Below, in pieces: positions 21,111 through 32,611 of a stretch of 64,000 nucleotides of DNA. The position numbers and the translations under genes were made by a program. The DNA comes from Fulvia fulva. Lineage: Eukaryota > Ascomycota > Dothideomycetes > Mycosphaerellales > Mycosphaerellaceae. The stretch lies in assembly GCF_020509005.1 (NCBI RefSeq), contig NC_063012.1, forward strand, positions 3,596,001 to 3,660,000, written 5' to 3'. How positions within the stretch are numbered: the first letter of the stretch is position 1; each line of letters begins with the position of its first letter. The notes below the pieces were generated by a model. It worked only from the letters and a program-made list of their open reading frames with translations. It did no database searches and was not told the DNA's origin.

Positions 21111-24099
21111 CATAGTATATATAGCCGTGCGCGGGGCGCCGTACTAATTAGACTCTGGCTTCGAGACTTGATATCGATAGCGGAAGGTATAGTTAGTATT
21201 CTTAAAGTAGTAAGATTTAGCTATTATATAGCTAGAAATAATATTAGTATCTATAAGGGCGCGCGTACCGTAGGGTCCGAATAAGAGAGTTGTTGTTCTA
21301 CGAAGCTACAAAAGAGGAGCGCGAGGCGCGGCGAAGTTATAACGTAAAGCTAAGCCGCGCTAACCCGATACGGAAGGTCCGTCGGTCTAAGAAGCGTGTT
21401 ACTAAGCTTAAGAAGTAAGAGAAGGACCGTAGCCGGTCTAAGGAAAAGTAAGACCTACTACCTTAGCGAACCGAGTCTAAAGAGTTACTAGAGCGTCGGC
21501 AAAATAGAGGTAAGCCTAATAAGAAGAAGTTAGACCCGGATTTATCGGACTTATTAGACGAGGACGACGGTAATAAGGGCCGTAAGAATAGCCGTAAGGA
21601 CGGTAGTCGTAAGGGTAGGAAGAATTGCCTAAGCACCGACTTAGATAGTAACCCTATCTCCGTATATACGACTTACGACGCCGATATAACTACTAGTATT
21701 AAGTCCTCTAATAAACTAAAGGCCCCTACTAAGTTCGATCTAAATAGCGACGATATTAAGTTCTAAGAGTAGTAGCGTACTACCGAAGCTAAGCTCTAAG
21801 CCTCGAAGTACCGTACTATAAAGGACTCCCTTTAGAACGTCTAGAGCTAGTTAAAGAACGGTATATAGACCTATATCGACTTAAAGATCCCTAGTCTTAC
21901 TAAGTCTACGGAAGGTACGACTACTTAGTACGCTTCTATAGATAAGATAATAGAAGATCTAGCCTAATACTACGGTACCCGTAATGCCTATACTAATACT
22001 ATAACTAAGCTTAATAGTCTATAGTAGAGTAATAAGGAGAAGTTTAGTAACTTCTACCTATCCTTCCGTAAGAACGCCGACATCGTTAACCTTAATAACG
22101 GCGCGAAGGAAAAGAAACTCGAGAAGGACTTCCTACTCTATAAGTTGAACTCGCACTACGATAACCGTATTATAAACGAGGACATAGTCAATATGACCCT
22201 TAGGCAAGTCGTGTCTACGCTATATAACTACGAGGACAAGTTTAAGGCGTTCGACCTTAAGTACGGTAAGACCGGTAATAGTAATAAGACCTAAGGTAAT
22301 AAGAAGACTACTAAGGGTAACGACGATAAGAAGGATACGGCTTCGGGTAGTAGCGGTAATAATACTAACCCGAACGCTAAGACTAAGTAGGCTAATCGAC
22401 CTTAGGCATTTTAGTATATCTAACCTTTAGATACTACTCGCGCTTAGGAATATATCGATTAGAATCGGTACTTAAAATACGAATAAGAAGGTCACCGCCG
22501 TGTCGACACCGATTAGTACCCCCTTCGAGATGTCGCCCGCCGCCTATTTACGCTAGGCTATAACCTAAGTAATAACCGCCGTAACGGTAGTAATAGTAGT
22601 AATACTAATAATACCGGCGGCGCGGGAAACGCCTAGTCTACTCCGTAAGCGTAATACGTAGTAGACCGTACGAGTTAGAGTTACGAGAAAACGAGAAAAA
22701 GTATCAATATAAACATAGGCCTCCTAAGAGAGGTAAGGTTTTAAGTATATCGGTATACTCCCTACTAGCTATAAACTACTCTATAGATAAACATAATCCG
22801 GTAATAGCTTCTTATCTAGTTATACTATATATAGTAGATAGAAAGATCCCTACTTAAACCCTTTATAATAATAGTACTAACTCTACGTACTTTAATATCG
22901 ACTTTACGTATAAGAACAACCTTTATATAATATAGCTACCTAATCCGTTAGGGCTAATATTAGTAGATAGCCGACCTACTAGTGACCTTATTACTTATAG
23001 AACAACGGTATAGATTCAGATCGGTAACTACGTAGAGACTAGGTCTAGCTACTACGTATTACTAGAATACGATATAGTCCTCGGCCGTCCCTAGTACGAC
23101 GAGTATTAACCTACGTTCTACTATACGTTAGGAACTATAACACTATTCTTACTATATTATCGATAGAACTATATACTCGGAACTAAACTAGTATACGTAT
23201 AGTCTATTAACGATAAGAGTATTATACTAAGAGACGTTCTTTAGACCGAGATACTAATACTAGAGAGTTCGCGACCTTAAGCTCTATCTAATTACGTCAA
23301 ACCCTACGTAGAGGATAAAGACGAACCTATAGTAGTATCGGAGACGTATACGACGAAGGTAGTAATACGACATGCCGTCGACACCTACGATAAACCGGAA
23401 CCGTCTTATTACGTCCGCTAGCTACTACCTGCCGATAGGGTTAAAACACTTAAGCGCCTAGCGCGTCGAACGAAGAAAGAACTAAAGGTCGAGACTAAGC
23501 CGGAGATCGATATCAAGCCTATTAATATAGAAGTACTTCGGCGTATAAGCCGGAGGAAGGGCTATAAAGTATATATAATATAGATGTTTAACCCGAAAGA
23601 AAATCTTAATAAGTAAGTCGCGCGAGACCCGCTATCCGCGTATATACTAAAGGCTTTTAGTATAAGAGCGAAGCTAGTACTAGGAGGTAGCGCGGCGATA
23701 TTAGTAGATACTAATACTTAAGAAAACATAGATAGACAGGAGGAGCCCCGGGGTGACTATACCTAGCGGTAACTTAACGCCTCTACTATATTAGCTAACG
23801 ACTATTAACGTTTTATAAACGGTAAGGACAAAGACTAGGGTCCTATCCCTTTACTACTAGTAGAGTTTAGGAAAATAGCTAGGCTATTTAGCCGTAAGGA
23901 AGTAGATAAGGTCCTATCGCGCCGGCCTAGTATAGACTATAAGATTAAGCTAAAGAATAGTTAGACACTACTATTTCGAAGACTATACTCCTTCTCTATA
24001 CGAGAGAACGAGGTAATTAAGAAGTAGATTAACGACTAACTTAAGAAAGGTTTTATTTAGAGAAGCGTATTACTAGTAGTAGTACCTATTCTTATAGTC
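21111..24099 (+). mobile_element. Gypsy element A, part 1: 5' end, gag, protease, start of RT (RIP-mutated)
   Basis: This is the first of three pieces of one LTR retrotransposon. Read through stops it gives a gag-like protein (about 21480-22700) with an acidic LLDEDDG segment, TKFDLNSDDIKF, YYGTRN and an Asn/Gly-rich end. An aspartic protease core reading LVDSRPTSDLIT (about 22965-23000, expected LVDSGATSDFI) and the start of reverse transcriptase (LKKGFI, then PILIV just before 24098) follow. The segment 21250-21390 recurs inverted at about 56130-56290 and may be LTR or leader, but I cannot fix LTR ends. It is broken by the Copia element at 24100. Confidence 0.85.
24095..24099. repeat. 5 bp target-site duplication of Copia (TAGTC), left copy
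   Basis: The left copy reads TAGTC, next to the LTR start. The right copy at 29630-29634 reads TAGTT. The last base of the right copy is followed by A, so an original CA would turn to TA under RIP; the left copy is followed by T and is protected. Joined across the element, the Gypsy frame runs on as [22 protein letters not shown]. Confidence 0.88.
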
Positions 24100-24333
24100 T
24101 GTTAAGAATATATAGGCCGTAGGACAAGTATGTAGGTGTGGGTGTGTCATGTGACTAGATCACGTGACTAGGGTTTACTAGCCTATAGGCTAGTAAACAT
24201 CCGGATACCTAGCATCTACCTATACTAATACTAGCGATACTATATATAGATACACGCTATCCTATTAGGTCCTTCTTTGTCTTTTATATAATCCGCCGTC
24301 TTCTACTACTACGTAACTCGTACCTATTTAATA
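24100..24333 (+). repeat. Copia 5' LTR, 234 bp
   Basis: It starts TGTTAAGAA and ends TATTTAATA. The same 234 bp recur at 29396-29629. Nearly all differences between the two LTRs are C/T or G/A at CpA/TpG sites, so each was hit by RIP independently. It contains a CACGTGAC box and a TAGCCTATAGGCTAG palindrome. Confidence 0.93.
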
Positions 24334-24348
24334 GGTTATAAGCCCGGG
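24334..24348 (+). other. Copia primer binding site matching the anticodon arm of initiator tRNA-Met
   Basis: Immediately after the LTR the sequence reads GGTTATAAGCCCGGG. Restoring one TpG gives GGTTATGAGCCC, the complement of the GGGCUCAUAACC anticodon arm of initiator tRNA-Met (CAU anticodon). Drosophila copia and yeast Ty5 prime from this internal tRNA part rather than the CCA end. The assignment is by sequence match only. Confidence 0.7.
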
Positions 24349-27300
24349 TTAGTAACTCGGTGTTTCACCCTCGACAAAGTCGTATTAGAGTTATTCCTCT
24401 TTAGAACAAAAGGAAGGTAGACTAGAGGCCGCACCCGTATTGTATAGGAAGCTATAGCCGTACTATAGGTGTATATAAGACGTAAAAGAGCCTAGTAAGG
24501 CACTATTAGACTCCGAGTTAGAGAGCCTATACTAATACCTTAGATAAGTAGGCGAGCTTACTAAGAAGAGTCGCTCTCCGGACATCGCGTTCGTATCGAC
24601 TAACTATTTATTCTAAGAGAGCCGTAGTGTCTTAGAAACCCCCTCTACTAAGAGAGTTACGCTATAGTGTCTTAGTACTAATACGATCCTTCGACTTTCC
24701 TCCCCTTCCCGGCGGATAGCTATCCTCTCCGCTATTAACCTCGCGTTCGTTTTATCCTATTTCGATCCGATCGCGTACGACCGAATACATCCTTTTACCT
24801 AAGGGTAGCTAACCTGTCCCTTAACTTATAAAAAATAGAGAACGAGACTAGGTTTATAAGAAAGAGAGTAGCACCTGTTCTAATAAGAGAGAACCACGAA
24901 ATATAGTTCAAGCTAATAAGAATATACCTAGTATTAAAGTAGGTTAACTAGGTCCTCGAAGACATTATTACGAACATTCCCGCTATAACCCTATCTATAG
25001 TAACACCCTCTATATTATCGGAGTCATCCCTTCCTTTAGATTAAGCGATAAGGAAGGTATCGTATAGACGGTACAATGTAACCGCCCTATATAAGATATA
25101 TATCTGTCTGTCGATAGATAACTAAGAGATAATATACGAGATCCGGTATACAAAGGAGTTATAGGAATAGGCTAAAGCTAAATATAAGAGAAGACTTCTC
25201 GCTACTAGAAGAAGTTTGCTTTAGTAATATACTAATTTCGTAATAACAGAGGACTAGTCAATAGATAACGCCTAGTAGGAGCTTAGCTCAATTATAAGGA
25301 GGGCTGTTTTAATCTCGACTTAGTTCTAAGACATTAAGACTAAGGACAGAAAGATCTAGTAACTCTTAGTAGCTCTGCTAGACTCATTTGGCTCAATTCG
25401 CGATACAATTAATGCCTAGGTGAATCTCTTACTACAAGACATTCTTATAATTCTTAGGGAGAAGTAAGAATTAATGATTTATTAAGGGACAGCTATGTTC
25501 GCTAAGAAGGGTTTCTAGGGCAAGCTTACGTGCCATCTCTATAATAGTAACCATTTTATAAGCAAGTACCTACACCTTTCTATAGCTTAGTAGGCTATTA
25601 GGAACAAGGACAAACTAGCTAGGGTTACCTACCCTACTAAGAGACAACCGTTACTACCTCGTAGGAGGTCATTATTACTAAACCTTCGTAATGTCCTTAA
25701 GGTAATAACGGACCTTACAAAGTAGATAAAGGAGAGCCGTAAGCCAAAGGCCTCCTCTAGTAAGCCTATAAGGGCCTATACGACCTAGGAAGACGCATTA
25801 GACCCTAAGATACTATCAGAAGATAATGATGTTAATAAGGTTGCCTATTCTACTATAGAAGCTAAAGGTAAGTACCCCTCGTCCGAGTAGTTACTTAACT
25901 CTTGTGCATCATTATATATAACTGACCAAGATTCACTATTTAGGACACTAAAGCCTCTTTAAAAGAGGAAGTGGATCAAGGTTAGGGGTAGCTATCTATA
26001 AGCTACATATATAGGAAGTGTAGTAATAGGTAGTCCTTCTAGAAAGCAAATTGTCTTAGAAAATGTCCTGTTTGTTCCTAGCCTTAGAGTTAGTCTTGTT
26101 TCGTGGAATTAGTTTGGCTAATAGTTTGCTATCTAACCACCTAGTTTTACCCTAAAATCCTTGTCTAGTAAACCCGTTGTCTAGACCAAACTTCGAGGAG
26201 GAGTACCGTTTATCTACTCGATCTCGGAAATTCTTAAGCTATAGTATACTAGCATACTCTCTTAAGAACGTAACGGCACCGCTATAGCTAATACTAAGTC
26301 CGAAGATTAGTAGGAGCTATAGTATAGAAGATGTATATACCTTAGCAAGGGACTGCTAAGAAACCTATATAGAGTTACTAATAAGAAAGATCCTATTCCT
26401 ATTCCTTCTAAATACTAGAACTATAAGGTCTACTCCCTTATAAACATAAGGAAGCTTAAAGGACCTGCTATAGAGAGGAAAGGGGAGAGGCTGGCCCTTA
26501 TCTCTATTAATATCTATAGGCCTTTTTAGGGCGGGTCTCTAGGCTAGGATATAGATATTGGCTTAAGATTATAGATAACTTCTCTAGGAAGAAGTAGGTA
26601 ATCCCTTTAAAGGCTAGGAGCGACGCTCCTATAGCCCTACGGGATTAGAAGGTCTAGGTAGAACGGTAGTCAAGGTGCTTTCTATCTACGATCCGTAGTG
26701 ATAGTACAAAGGAAATTCTCGCCTTACTAAAAGAGTAGGAGAAGGAGTTTAGCACTTAGATAGACACAACTGATGCCTATAACTCTCTTTAAAATAGACC
26801 TATAGAAAGGTCACTTTAAGCCTCTAAGAATATAGTCCGGGTTATGCTTAAAGACTCTAGTATACTAGTTAAGTTCTAGCTAGAAGCTTTATAAGCACAG
26901 ACTATAATCAGAAACAGACTGCCTAATAGTCCGATCATTAATAGTATTGCTCTTTTACTAGAAGAAGCCTTTACTAGCCAAGTACCGTCAGTCGACTATT
27001 TTCGCGTCTAGGGATACAAAGCTATAGTCTATATAGACCTAAGAGCCTAACCTTAAGGCTTAAGGAGAGACAAGTTAATAAACCGAGGAAAAGAAGCCGT
27101 ATTTATAGGCTACTTAGAAAATACTACAAAACAATAGCTATTCTAGGATCCCGATATAAAAGCAATAAAAGCGTATAGTCACGTCGACTAGTTTAAGAAT
27201 AAGAAGGGGGGAGATATAGATCTTGGTATCACCTTTACTAACTAGCCGAGTCGAGCGCTATAGCGTAATTCTATTAGGAGGAAGCCCTTTAGGGCGAAAT

Positions 27301-29395
27301 TTTCCGATAGGGGATTATTAGAGACACCGTTACGAAGGCTAGGAGGAAATATTAAGGCGGTTTTAATACTATCGAAGGCCGATAACGGTGGATCTATACA
27401 GAACCTACCTAAGTCATTAACACTATAGTAACCGCTATTTATATAACTTCTCCCTCCCCTAAAGGACATTAGGGAATACTAGAAGTTTAGAGATCAGGGT
27501 ACTCTAATAAAAGAAAAAGAAGATATCGTTTAGTTCGACCTATCCGAACACCTAGCGCTACCTTAGGTTGTAGGCAATAAGAGGTCAAGGGGGGACAGAG
27601 ATAATGACTCTAAAGAGTATAAGGCTAAACACTATAAGGCTCTTATCGCCTAGATGTTCTATCTAGACCCTATAATGAGCTAGGTAGAGGAGATTCTAAA
27701 CGACGTAGAAGAATATACATTTGCTACTGTTAGGTAGGCTATAGCCTATTAGTAGGAAGTGCTAATCCTAAAGTCCTATAAGGTAGCCGTAGGAGACCCC
27801 GAATAGGGACATATATAGAGAGAGGCAATCGAGAACGAACTTATTGCCTTAGTAAGTAACAACACCTAGGAAGTAGTTATACTGCTAAAGGGTACGAATC
27901 TAATTACTTCTAGGTGGGTCTTTAATATAAAAAGAATGATTAGTAGAGCTATTAAGAAGTTCAAGGTAAGACTAGTTATAAGAGGGTTTTTATAGAAGTA
28001 TAGGGTTGACTTCGAAGAGACCTTTATACCTACTGTTAGACATAATACTCTCCGAGTATTTATAGTAGTAGTGTGTAAGAAAGATCTCGAGATATACCTA
28101 GTAGATATGAATAATGCTTTTACCTAAAGTAGCCTTCTTAAAGACATCTATATAATCCCACCCCTAGGAGTTGAAGCACCTCTAAAAATAGTGCTCAAGG
28201 TCCTATAAAGCCTTTATAGGCTTAAGCAAGTAGCTAGAGACTAGAACAAGCTCTATGTTACGAAGCTATAGAAGATTAGATTTACCTAGTCCTAGGTAGA
28301 TCTATGCCTACTTATCTATACGGATAGAGACCTTATAGTCCTTACCTATATAGATGACATACCTATTGTAGCTCCGAAGCTATTAGATGTTCAGTGGTTT
28401 AAGGCTAAGCTTAGAAAAGTGTTTAAGATTAAAGATCTTAGGAAACCTACGAAGATCCTTAGAATAAGGATTATAAGAGACAGGTCCTAAGGCACTTTAA
28501 AGCTTGATTAAGGACACTATGTCTACGCTAACTTAGCCAAGATGAACATAGCTAGAGAGAAGGCTACGCTAACCTACTCACCTATAGAGAGCTACGAGCA
28601 TTTAGTACCTACGGCACCTATAGATAAGAGGTGTAACAAACAGGATTACTAGAGCTATAATGGTACCTAGATGTAGCTAATAACAATGACAAGGCTAGAC
28701 TTAGCATTCCCCCTTAGAAGAATTAGCTCATTTGTTACTAATCCCTCGTAGTAGTATATAAAGGCTTTAAAGAAGCTCTCCCGATACCTACGGTCGTACC
28801 TAGACCTAGGTCTTATATATAGAAAGGGAGGGGGCAATCTCTAGGGATACTCGGACTCTAACTACGCTATAGACAAAGTGGGTAGAGTCTTAATTCTAGG
28901 ATACGTGTGGTTCCTTTATAGATTACCTATGTCCTAGATAAGTAGGAAGTAGAAGTCTATTATAACATTAATAATAGAAGCTGAGTTTATAGCTATAAAC
29001 GTAGCCGTAAAGCAGTCACAATTTCTTACTACTGTCCTTAGGGAAATAGGGTACCCAGAACTAGTGGGAAAGAGCTCTTTCTAGCCGAGTATAAGGGCAA
29101 GTAAGGGCACTATTAACGAGCTAAGGCTAGTTAAGCTTATAGGTAACAACTAAGCCGCTTTAATACTTATTAAAGATGCCTATATATATAAAAGGTTAAA
29201 GCATATTGATGTTGTATATAACTATATTAGACATCTCTAGTAGTAGAAGAAGATTATAGTAGACTACTACTATATAAAGGACATAGCTACTAATAGGTTA
29301 ATAAAGCCCCTTAATATCTAGTAGTTCCAAAACTTTATAAGGTAGCTCTAGCTTACGTAAAGGGATTGTAGGAGACTATATAGCCTAAGTAGGAG

Positions 29396-29629
29396 TGTTA
29401 AGAACATATAGGCCGCAGGACAAGTATATAGGTATAGGTGTATTATATGACTAGATCACGTAACTAGGGTTTGCTAGCCTATAGGCTAGCAAACATCCGG
29501 ACACCTAGTATCTACCTATACTAATACCGGCGATACTATATATAGATACACGCTATCCTATTAGGTCCTTCTTCGTCTTTTGTATAATCCGCCGTCTTCT
29601 ACTACTACGTAACTCGTACCTATTTAAAA
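29396..29629 (+). repeat. Copia 3' LTR, 234 bp
   Basis: It starts TGTTAAGAA after a purine-rich AAGTAGGAG tract (polypurine tract candidate) and ends TATTTAAAA directly before the TAGTT target copy. It pairs with 24100-24333. Confidence 0.93.
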
Positions 29630-30665
29630 TAGTTAAAAAGCCGGGTAGAGGGCTACGAGTATACGTAGACTATAGAGCTCTAAACGCGCTTACGACGAAG
29701 AGTCGCTACCCGATTCCACTATATTAAGAGACCTTAGATCGTATTACTAGCGCGTAATAGTTCACTAAGCTAGATATTATCGCTACGTTTAATCGTATCC
29801 GTATTATAGTAGGAGACGAGTAGAAAACGGTCTTTACTACTAGATATAGGCAGTTTAAGTACGTAGTTATGCCTTTTAGACTATATAATATACTAGGAAC
29901 GTTTTAGTTATTTATAAACCACATACTAAGGGAGTTTCTAGATAACTTCGTATTATATTACCTTAATGACGTACTTATCTTTAGTAAGATAAGAGAAGAG
30001 TATGTCTATTATGTCCTAAAGGTTCTAAGAAAGCTAGATACCGCCGGGCTCTAGTTAGATATTAATAAATACGAGTTCTTTAGACACGAGACTACTTATC
30101 TAGGTGTTATTATAATAAATGAGGGCATTAAGATAGACCTAGCTAAGATTAAATACGTTAAGAATTGGCCTATACCCGCGAATGTCACCGACATCTTATC
30201 GTTTATAGAGTTTACTAACTTCTACCGTAGGTTTATTAAGGATTTTAGTAAGATCTACTTACCTATAACGAAGCTTATAAGGAAGAATGTCCTATAGGAC
30301 TAGTCTCTAGTATATTAATAGGCGTTCGAGGCATTAAAGTAAGTATTTATCGATACGCCTACCTTGAAACACTTCTACCTAGGGCAAGAGACTATTCTAG
30401 AAACAGATGCCTTAGATTACGTAATAGTAGTAGTACTCTTATAACGTAACGAGCGAGGAGTATTATATCCTATCGCTTATATATCTAAGAAGATAGATCC
30501 CTAGTAATATAACTACGATATCTACGATAAGGAGCTCCTAGCTATTATATAAGCTTTCGAGGAATAGCGACCGGAGCTAACTATTAACGAATACGGTACC
30601 GACGATTTTAAGAATCTACTAGACCCGGAATCTAAGGACAAGCCGATACTTATATACTCCGATTA
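29630..30665 (+). mobile_element. Gypsy element A, part 2: reverse transcriptase and RNase H
   Basis: The Gypsy frame resumes exactly where the Copia cut it: [20 protein letters not shown], then TFNRIRI, GLFRS-like and the catalytic box as YLNDVLIFSK (about 29958-29990; the first Asp of YLDD is now Asn, a TpG to TpA effect). RNase H follows (ETDALDYVIVV at about 30405, then SKKIDP and YDKELLAI), up to ILIYSD at 30665, where LINE1-B interrupts. Many stops; no function is possible. Confidence 0.9.
30651..30665. repeat. 15 bp target-site duplication of LINE1-B, left copy
   Basis: TATATACTCCGATTA recurs exactly at 39217-39231, after the ATCT tail of LINE1-B. Across it, the Gypsy RNase H frame continues as YSDYKNLE then FISTKQLNRR. 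Confidence 0.92.
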
Positions 30666-32598
30666 GACACTACTAGTTAACCTTCTAGAACGTCTCTTTA
30701 CTATTAACCGTACCTAAAACAAGACATATTCGAAAGCTCTTATTAAGGCCATTCTAACGATATACAAAGCAGGCTACTGCCCCTAGGACTAAGGGAGTTC
30801 TACCTCATTTAATCTAGATAGCTTGAAGCTCTCTTCACCCTGTTTCTTTAGCTCTAAACGCCGCGGAGGTGCCTAGCTACATTAGGCAACTCCTAGGCAA
30901 TAGTAGCCTAGGCTACGGTACTAACGGCGCCTACGGCCCTATAGGCGAAGCCCCCCTAAGACAACTAGTAGCAACTTATAGAGGACGTAAAAAGTATAGA
31001 AACTAACGATCAGCTCCCTTACCGGTCTCTATAGGTAATGATCACTTAGCTACGCACGGCGCTTGTACTGTCGTATTACCGAGGGCAATAAGAAATAAGG
31101 ACGACGTCCTAGGCGATTAGTAAGGCCACCCGGAATCAACACCCCTATAGCTAGGCATCGGTCGCGGCATCGATACTAGGCCCCCGCCTAACGTACGATG
31201 TAGTTACGATCCGCATTGTAGCAAAGGAAGACTAGGCCGAAGTTGCGAAGCTATCGAATAAGGAGCTCGCCTAACGAATTAACTAACTAGGGGTGGTCGT
31301 AGTGAACTAATAGTCTAACGGCACTCTATAGATCTATACTAGCTCTGCTACTACTAGGAGGCACCTAGAGGCACAGCTATAGTAGGCATCTAAGGTTACG
31401 GCATTAGCGAAGGTCTTAACGAAACAATTTACGATCCTAGTCCACGATATGCCTAAGGAGTTTGACCTAACTAACTAGGGTCACCTACGCGCTCTCTAAG
31501 AGGACAACCCGGTCACTCTTAACTCTCTAATCTAGAAGGCGACTTGGCTCTATAGGAAATAGCTAGAAGGCAAGAAGGCCTCGGCGCTAATAGTATAGCT
31601 ATAAGACGCGAAAGCGGCGGATCTAGCGATAGAATAAGGCCTAGTCTAGCAATATAGCCTTAAGATAGTAGAAAAGTACTCCTTATCCTTTCGTGTCCTC
31701 TAATGCTTCAAATACTAATAGTATAGACACCAAACCTATACCTATATAAACAAGCAGGCCTGCTCGAACTATATAGGAGACTATATATCTAGGGACTATA
31801 TATCGACTACGAGACGGTACGCGAACTGTCCGGGGCACTACCTATCGTATAGTACGGAATGCCTATAGCGGAAACTAGCGAAAAACAAGGCAATCACAAA
31901 CAGAACCGTCGCCCTAAGATTCTACGGCGACCGTAAGGCTAGCCTATACCGGAACTAACTAGCGGCGGTCGGGCATAAGCGCCCTAGGGCCGAGAACGAT
32001 ATAAAGGATACGTAACCTAGGGCGTACGGGAGGCCACGTACTCTACTAGCTACGGCGAGGGAATCTAACTAGGCCCGGCTCCCCTTTAGTATATAGCCGA
32101 TAGGCGTAGACTAGGACGTATAGGGCAGTAGGACATAGGACGATATAGAGGAAATGATTGTCGATGCCGATAACTAGCCTCGACACGCTTAGCATCATCT
32201 AGTATAACGTTAACTATAGTAAGGATATAGTCTAGAACCATTTCCTACACGAGGCGGACCCGCGCGTCCACTACGTCCTTACAATCTAGGAGCTATAGAT
32301 TAACCCGCACTATAAGAGACTAACGACCTACAAGTTACTAGGCTATACGACATACCTACGAGGCGACGGTAGACCCCGTACGTACTTCTATGTTAGTAAG
32401 GACATACTAGAATCCGACTAGGAGGTAGTGTACTACGTGGACGAAGAAGGCGGGGGCGATATTACCTCCCTCTACGTAGGTAGCACCTAGATACATAACC
32501 TATATATACAACCGCTAGCCTCGAGGTCTAGCCGCGACCTAGGGGTCTGTAGACACCTAGACAGTGCGCTCAAGAGACAAGGGTGCTACATCGTAGTA
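30666..32598 (+). mobile_element. LINE1-B, part 1: 5' region, ORF1 and start of ORF2 (RIP-mutated)
   Basis: This is the 5' part of a Tad-like LINE. The first about 50 bp resemble a Gypsy gag sequence at 57530-57575. A leader that keeps many CA/TG follows to about 30960. ORF1 (nucleic-acid-binding gag) occupies about 30980-32188 and carries a CCHC knuckle series near its end: CFKY (once CxxC) with H and C partners at about 31707-31755, then CPGHYLSYSTEC at about 31828-31860. ORF1 ends at a TAG (about 32186-32188) that overlaps the ORF2 start in another frame. ORF2 begins with SLDTLSII and the endonuclease, to VGDFN at 32610, where the intact LINE1-C interrupts. Confidence 0.88.
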
Positions 32599-32611
32599 GG
32601 AGACTTTAATA
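32598..32611. repeat. 12-14 bp target-site duplication of LINE1-C, left copy
   Basis: GGAGACTTTAAT (32599-32610) recurs at 36157-36168; one flanking A on each side also matches, giving up to AGGAGACTTTAATA. Joined, the host endonuclease reads GDFNIYYPS, matching GDFNIHHPS of the intact copy. Confidence 0.92.

Larger units (their letters stand above)
24100..29629 (+). mobile_element. Ty1/copia retrotransposon inserted in Gypsy A (lightly RIP-mutated)
   Basis: This is a full-length element of 5530 bp, with identical-length LTRs and a 5 bp target duplication. The internal region gives a gag and integrase part that I can follow only loosely, then a clear copia reverse transcriptase/RNase H order. 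The segments run TNLITSRWVFNIKR (about 27896), VDFEETFIPTVRHNTLR (about 28010), VDMNNAFT (about 28103), catalytic YIDDIPIVAP (28347-28376), FKIKDLR (about 28420), KHIDVVYNYIRH (about 29197) and KDIATNRLIKPLN (about 29277). In-frame stops are frequent, yet many CA and TG dinucleotides survive, so it is less mutated than its Gypsy host and presumably younger. Confidence 0.93.
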
